From the NCBI RefSeq assembly GCF_963678635.1, contig NC_087064.1, positions 40,212,530 to 40,276,529 on the forward strand: a stretch of DNA of 64,000 nucleotides, read 5' to 3'. Below are positions 58,601-64,000 of the stretch, piece after piece (positions within the stretch are counted from its first letter, which is position 1; each line of letters begins with the position of its first letter). The stretch is from Symsagittifera roscoffensis (lineage: Eukaryota > Xenacoelomorpha > Acoela > Convolutidae). A program made the translations under genes and the position numbers. The notes below the pieces were generated by a model. The model was not told the DNA's origin and did not search any database. It worked only from the letters and a program-made list of their open reading frames with translations.

Positions 58601-61600
58601 TGGTAGTTAAATTTTTCGTTAATTTAGGACTAAACTTCATTACTTCTATATATCATCACTATTAAAAATTTGAAGAATTAAACCTCTTTTCTTTTTCTGT
58701 ATCGTTGCTAAGAAATATAAGAAACATTTTAGGGGGTTAGGCATTAACTAAACGCTTCAATTTGGATTGACAAAAATGCATAACTTTCTCAATAGAATGC
58801 ATTTATTCGATAAAATTAAGAGATCCAAAATCGGTACCAATTTAATAAATTTGTTCATATTGTCTTTGATAATTAGATACTAAATAACCAAGAGCTGCGT
58901 TAACTCAGTTTTTGATACGCTCATTTGATTTCTGCTTTGATGTGTTGCCAAAATCTACCTCTTATAAAGTAAACACTTGGTCTCAGATCCGTTCATGCTG
59001 CTACACGATTAACTTCGGTATCAGTTGTTTTGTTCCCTGTCCCTATATAAGATCCCCTGGAGCTTATTGGAACATACTGCAGTAGTAGAAGCATGAACAC
59101 GTTTAGGGATCTGATGTTTAAGTACCAGGTCTGACTTTCCATTAAGATTATCGGCAGTATCAAAAAAAAAGAAAGCTAGCTCAACTTGTTTAAATAATTT
59201 TGCTTTTGTTTTCTGACTGAAGAAGAGTCTGAAACTTCCTATAGTTCAGACAACGAAGACAAGTGCAGTAGAGGTGCAACAATAACGGATTTCAAAAGTA
59301 TTGGTACTTCAAAACAATTGTAACTTTTTTTCTTTTTCAAAAACTTGAGTTAGTATCAAATTTACTTTAGTTATCATCTTGTTACTTGTCATTTTGAGCT
59401 AAAGCTCCGAAAAGCATTTGATATGCCCTTCGTCTACCTGCTGGTAGATATACATTTCATTAATTTAGGAGTAAACTTCACTCCTTCTATATTTCATCAC
59501 TCTTAAAAATTTGAAGCATTAAACCTTCTTTTTTTTTCTGTATCATTGCTAAGAAATATAAGAAACAATTTAGGGGAGCAGGCATTAACTATATGCTTCA
59601 ATTCGGATTGACAAAAATGTATAACTTTTTCAAAAACATGCATTTTTTCGATAATATTAAGAGATCCAGAATAGGTACCAAATTGATACAATTGTTTATG
59701 TTGTCTTTGATAATTAGATACTAGATAACCAAGAGCTGCGTTAACTCAATTTTTGATACGCTCATTTGATTTCTGCATTGATGTGTTGCATCATTTAACA
59801 AAATCTACCTCTTGTAAACTAAACACTTGGTATCATATCCGTTCATGCTGCTACACGATTAACTTCGGTATCATTTGTTTTGATCCCTGACCCTATTTAA
59901 GCTTCCTGGAGCTAATTGTAGCATACTGTAGTAAATAGAAGCATGAATACGTTTAAGGATCTAATGTTCAAGTGCCAGGAATGACTTTCCATTAAGATTA
60001 TCGCCAGCATCAAAAAAACTCGAAAGCTAGCTTAACTTGTGTAAACAATTTTTCTTTTGTTTTCGGACTGTATGAAGAGTCTGAAACTTCCTGTAGTTCA
60101 GACAACGATGATAAGTGCAGTAGAGGTGCAACAAGAACGGATTTCAAAATTATTAGTACTTCAAAACATTTGTAACTTTTCTTTCTTTTTCAAAAACTTG
60201 AGTTATTATCATCTAAACTTGAGTTATCATCTTGTTTCGTATCATTTTGAGCTATAGCTCCAATCAGCATTTGATATTCCCTTAGTAAACTTGCTGGTCG
60301 ATATACATTTCATTAATTTAACTTCATTCCTTCTATATATCATCACTCTAAAAAAATTTGAAGAATTAAACCTTATATTTTTTAGCAGCGATACAGAAAA
60401 AGAGAGAAGAAACACTTTAGGGGAGCAGGCATTAACCATCTGCTTCAATTCAGATTGACAAAAATGTATACTCTTTTCAATGGGATGCATTTATTCGATA
60501 ATATTAAGAGATTCAAAATCGGTACCAATTTAATTTATTTGTTCATATTGTCTTTCATAATTAGCTACTAGATAACCAAGAGCTGCGTTCACTCAATTTT
60601 TGATACGCTTTTTTGATTTCTGCATTGATGTTTGCATCATTTAAAAAATCTACCTCTTATAAACTAAACACTTGGTCTCAGATCCGTTCATGCTGCTACA
60701 CGATTAATTTCGGTATCAGTTGTTTTGGAACCTGCCCCTATATAAGCTCCCCTGGAACTTATTGGAGCATACTGCAATAAGATGAAGCATGAACACGTTT
60801 AAGGATCTAATGTTCAAGAGCCAGGAATGATTTTATATTAGAATTATCGGCAGTATCAAAAAAACTCGAAAGCTAGCTTAACTTGTGCAAACAAATTTGC
60901 CTTTGTTTTCTGACTGTAAGAAGAGTCTGAAACTTCCTGTAGTTCAGACAACGATGATAAGTGCAGTAGAGGTGCAACAAAACCGGATTTCAAAATTATT
61001 GGTACTTCAAAACATTTGTAACTTTTCTTTCTTTTTCAAAAACTTGAGTTATTATCATCTTAATTTGTGTTATCATCTTGTTACTTATCATTTTGAGCTA
61101 TAGCTCCAAAAAGCATTTGGTATGCCCCTAGTATACCTGCTGGTAGATATACATTTCATTAATCTAGGAGTAAACTTCATTCCTTCTATATATCATGAAG
61201 ATTATCTTATGTCGATATCATTAGATTATCTCGATATATCTTAAAAATTTGAAGAATTAAACCTTCTTTCTTTTTTCTGCATCCTTGCTAAGAAAAATAA
61301 GAAAATTTAGGGGTGTAGGCATTAACTATATGCTTCAATGTAGATTGACAAAAATGTATAACTTTTTCAATAAGATGCATTTATTCGATAATATTAAGAG
61401 ATCCAAAATAGGTACCAATTTAATAAAGTTGTTCATATTGTCTTTGATAATTAGATACTAGATAACCAAGAGCTGCATTAACACAATTTTTGATATGCTC
61501 AATTGATTTCTGCATTGATGTGTAGCATCATTTAACAAAATCTACCTCTTATACACTAAACACTTGGTCTCACATCCGTTCATGCTGCTACACGATTAAC

Positions 61601-61760
61601 TTCGGTATCAGTTGTTTTGTTGCCTGTCCCTATTTAAGCTGCCCTGGAGCTTATTGGAGCATACTGCAGTAAGTAGAAGCATGAACACGTTTGAGGATCT
61701 GATGTTCAAGTGGCAGGAATGACTTTCCCTTAAAATTATCGGCAGTATGAAAAATAACTT

Positions 61761-62211
61761 TTTTTCATTTTTGCGCAATATTATACTTAACATTTTGTGG
61801 AATTGTAGAAAACATTACAAAATAGTATATACAGATATTTATTGTAAAATATTCCTTAACCCATCATTCAAACATCACGTGCTAGTTCGAGAGTATTAAA
61901 ACTTGAATCATAAAAGATTTGATGTAAAAAAATAAGTGAATAAAACATTTTAAAGATTGCCACCTTTTTTGTTGTAAAATGATTATTTTGAGCTTACTTG
62001 ATTAAACACTTGTTTATCTAGGGTCAACATTAAAGGGCCTTGTGCCTAGCGTTGGTCCGGGAGGACAAAAAATATTGACTGTAAAAATTAATTGCAGTAA
62101 ATGTCATTAATAATGTCCACTGGAACTTTTAATTGAATTTAATAACCTTATTCTGATTGAAATTAACTAATACCGAGCTTGTTCTTCTCGTTCAGCATTT
62201 CACACAAGTAC
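61761..62211 (-). other. Right end of the 42-kb intron
   Basis: AT-rich unique sequence between the satellite array and exon 3. No gene or repeat was recognised. Confidence 0.5.
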
Positions 62212-62410
62212 CTTCATCAAAGCGCTTTCCCCATTGACTACAGATATTCTGTTGACGTGTGCTCCGCCTTCCAACAGGAGAGATGCGATGTTTACTAGAC
62301 CCATGTCACATGCCTGGATGAGTGCGGTCGACTGGTCTTCCCCTGTTCTCGCATTTGCGTCCAGTCCAGGTGCGCTCAGCAGAAGTCGAACCATGTCTTC
62401 GTCATGTTTT
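62212..62410 (-). CDS. Ankyrin-repeat gene, exon 3 visible (ankyrin repeats)
   Basis: The acceptor is ACTGATAG at 62411 and the donor GTACTTGTG at 62211. The first base completes the codon split after exon 2, and the exon ends in phase 0. It encodes HDEDMVRLLLSAPGLDANAR, then STALIQACDMGLVNIASLLL, EGGAHVN and GESALMK. That is one full ankyrin repeat with parts of two others. The repeat begun by GESALMK is completed by exon 4, about 42.2 kb downstream. Ankyrin repeats bind partner proteins; no partner can be inferred. Confidence 0.85.
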
Positions 62411-62708
62411 CTATCAGTTATGGGTATAATCAAATATTTAATCTAGACTAATAGCTTTCAGCTAACCAAATAAGAAAATTGAAGCTAGTATTAGGCAATT
62501 GAATTACAATAACGACTTTCTATCAGTCAAGTAAATTTCGTTTTTCATTTTCTTTCTATTAAATTCAATTAAACAGATAATTGGTGAAGGTGATTGTTAT
62601 TAAAAGACCTGATGCAGATTTTGTTTTCAAATGTCTTAAATTACACCTAGATATGCCCAGATTATACACGCAAAAATAATGGATGTAATGATATTGCAGA
62701 CGACTCAC

Positions 62709-62869
62709 TCTACTGCTAGCCCCAGCATGGTTTTGCCGTTCCTCTGTGAGTCCCATAGGAAAGAAGTGGTCTCCTTCAATGCCATGTTGAACACTGCCTC
62801 CTGCACCACATTGTACTGCCCATTCTTCACTGCCTCCCACAACACCTCGCATGACTGGCGTTGCGTTTC
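62709..62869 (-). CDS. Ankyrin-repeat gene, exon 2 visible (first ankyrin-like helices)
   Basis: The acceptor is TGTTGCACAG at 62870 and the donor a strong GTGAGT at 62708-62703. It enters in phase 0 and leaves after two bases of a codon. It encodes ETQRQSCEVLWEAVKNGQYN and NGKTMLGLAVE: the LWEAVKNGQ and G-x-T-x-L-x-L-A-V patterns are typical of a capping ankyrin repeat. The introns on either side are short (298 and 219 bp). Confidence 0.8.
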
Positions 62870-63088
62870 CTGTGCAACAGATAAAGCACATTGATATTCA
62901 GCGCTATCTTTCAGTATCAAATTAAAATCAAGCATCACTCTAGAATACCACTATCGACTAGAGATCTCACTGTCTACCAAAAACACTTCCACAACCCACC
63001 CCATCATTCCCATCACTCATTGCCAATAAAACTGTTTTCATACCGATGTTCACAACTCGGACTTATCACAACGGTATCAATGACTTAC

Positions 63089-63394
63089 TATGAAGGCCTG
63101 CTGACCATTCGAATATAAATCAGCAGTGTCCACTTCCACAGCCTTGATCTCCTTAGATACCACCTTCTCTATCTTGCTCTTCATGGCCGCATTCTCCTGA
63201 TTCACCTTCTGGTAGCTCTTCTGAAGCTTTTCGTATTCCTTCTTCTTCTTTTCGTACTTCTGCTTCCAACTCTCCCCTCCTCCTCCTCCTGCTGCAGCGC
63301 TGTCCAAAGCGGAAGCCACCGCCGCCGCCTTCTTTTTCTGCTGGGCAATTATCGGGGCATCGGTTGTGATTAATTTGGGTTTCTTAGCAGATTT
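63089..63394 (-). CDS. Ankyrin-repeat gene, exon 1 visible (coiled-coil region)
   Basis: The acceptor is ATTTGAATAG at 63395 and the donor GTAAGT at 63088-63083. The exon is 102 codons, phase 0 at both ends. It starts KSAKKPKLITT (lysine-rich), passes an Ala/Gly-rich linker (AAAGGGGGESW), then a Lys/Glu heptad-like helix (KQKYEKKKKEYEKLQKSYQK ... AAMKSKIEKVVSKEIK) that should form a coiled coil. It continues to DTADLYSNGQQ. Being an internal exon by its acceptor, it implies more coding sequence beyond 64000. The Gly run is encoded by a GGA/GGG tract that may be length-variable. Confidence 0.8.
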
Positions 63395-64000
63395 CTATTC
63401 AAATTACAAATAAAAAAATCAATTCGATTCCAACTTAGTTGAAACTTTTGTAATTTTTATTTGATTTTTACTAGCAAGGTGGTCTCCATTAAATATTCGG
63501 CTCGCAAAAAGGTAGCTGTTCTGAGCAAGCTAATGCAGCAACGAAACATTGAATAAGTTATTTTTGAGGCAAGCTATTCATTCAATTGAAAAAACTTTTA
63601 CGTTTTTGAGGTTATATCATACCTTAACATTATGATTATTATTTTTATTAAGAGGAATTTATGTAACGAAAGTTACAAAGGGGTTTCCCCCATATACAAA
63701 TTTACAGAAAAACGGCAACCGTTCTTAGTACAGTCACAAGGTAGCTTCCAGGAGCACGAAACTTTCTCATTGTATTTTTCACTAAAGAAGCACCAGAGAA
63801 AACTAATAAGTCTTCCATTAAGACCAATGGGATTGAAGAAATCTATCGCTGCAGGAAGTTTGTTCACCAGTCGCGGTTCACGACACCAGAAATTGGTATC
63901 ACCTTTTGATAGACGAGAACGCTCAACATTGAATTCAAGTTTATTTTGTCTGAAGTTCATTCTGTAAGCCAGACGTGCAGAAGAATCAAAATCAAAGCAA
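63395..64000 (-). pseudogene. Intron with a LINE C-terminal remnant (about 63960-63673)
   Basis: A 95-codon minus-strand frame contains SRLSKGDTNFWCREPRLVNK followed by LPAAIDFFNP and NGRLISFLW. This mimics the R-x-F-x-R-x-x-x-L-W-N-x-L-P ... F-x-x-x-L pattern at the C terminus of CR1/jockey-type ORF2 proteins. It is short and lacks the RT core, so I call it a remnant. It could be an unrelated chance frame. Confidence 0.4.

Larger units (their letters stand above)
44734..61760 (+). repeat. Tandem array of about 20 units, period about 850 bp, each with a TATA-like box and a 13-codon ORF
   Basis: Start codons of the mini-ORF lie at 45166, 45449, 46300, 47033, 47884, 50174, 50907, 51758, 52489, 53257, 54111, 54961, 55815, 56666, 57511, 58359, 59093, 59943, 60789 and 61681. 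The spacing is about 850 bp. Variants of about 733 bp lack some 118 bp, and the first unit is truncated. Each unit has cagatccgttca, a TATATAAG-like box about 40 bp before the ATG, an AGCTCC-CCT-GGAGCT inverted repeat, then ATG. Consecutive units show dimer and trimer higher-order copies. Other short ORFs in the array (such as those at 46508-46732 or 54912-55166 on the minus strand) are repeat shadows. Confidence 0.9.

Noticed and set aside
44734-61760. CRISPR-like or LTR-like interpretation of the repeat array
   Set aside because: Units are about 850 bp, contiguous and without spacers. The DNA is eukaryotic. There are no flanking pol genes belonging to it.

Overview
The window is AT-rich metazoan DNA. 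It has long introns with GT-AG borders, LINE and Ty3/Gypsy-type retroelements, tandem satellites and no operon structure. I cannot name the species. The only host gene I can support lies on the minus strand and spans the whole window. Eight exons (63394-63089, 62869-62709, 62410-62212, 20002-19848, 14943-14783, 13925-13792, 674-591, 153-34) join in frame at every junction, ending in a TAA at 34-36. The 440 codons encode a coiled-coil segment, ankyrin repeats and a C-terminal region I do not recognise. The 5' end lies beyond 64000. An intron of about 42.2 kb (20003-62211) and one of 13.1 kb (675-13791) hold nearly everything else.

From left to right, the 13-kb intron contains a dimeric array with a period of about 500 bp (2585-4689). 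A 4.3-kb APE-type LINE (4690-8990) interrupts it. The LINE's ORF1 carries one nonsense codon, and its ORF2 has a one-base frameshift in an A10 run. A 600-bp direct repeat (9060-10260) and a decayed minus-strand LINE (10270-11750) follow. The 4.9-kb intron (14944-19847) holds a tRNA-like sequence, a truncated LTR-element end and a LINE RT fragment.

The 42-kb intron carries a 21.8-kb minus-strand LTR retrotransposon (20984-42813) with two 407-bp LTRs and a 7-bp target duplication. It encodes gag-like, protease, RT, RNase H, integrase and envelope-like regions plus an extra ORF of unknown function. A 2.65-kb tandem duplication doubles that ORF. Stops and frameshifts break most of the element. 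It landed inside a second copy of the decayed LINE segment, so the empty site can be read at 10414-10490.

A 17-kb tandem array (44734-61760) follows, with a period of about 850 bp. Each of its 20 copies has a TATA-like box followed, about 40 bp on, by an ATG and a 13-codon ORF whose frame is never broken. A GC-rich, 5'-truncated LINE with a restriction-like endonuclease sits inside one unit between 11-bp target duplications. The right edge (62.2-64 kb) holds the upstream ankyrin and coiled-coil exons and a small LINE remnant.
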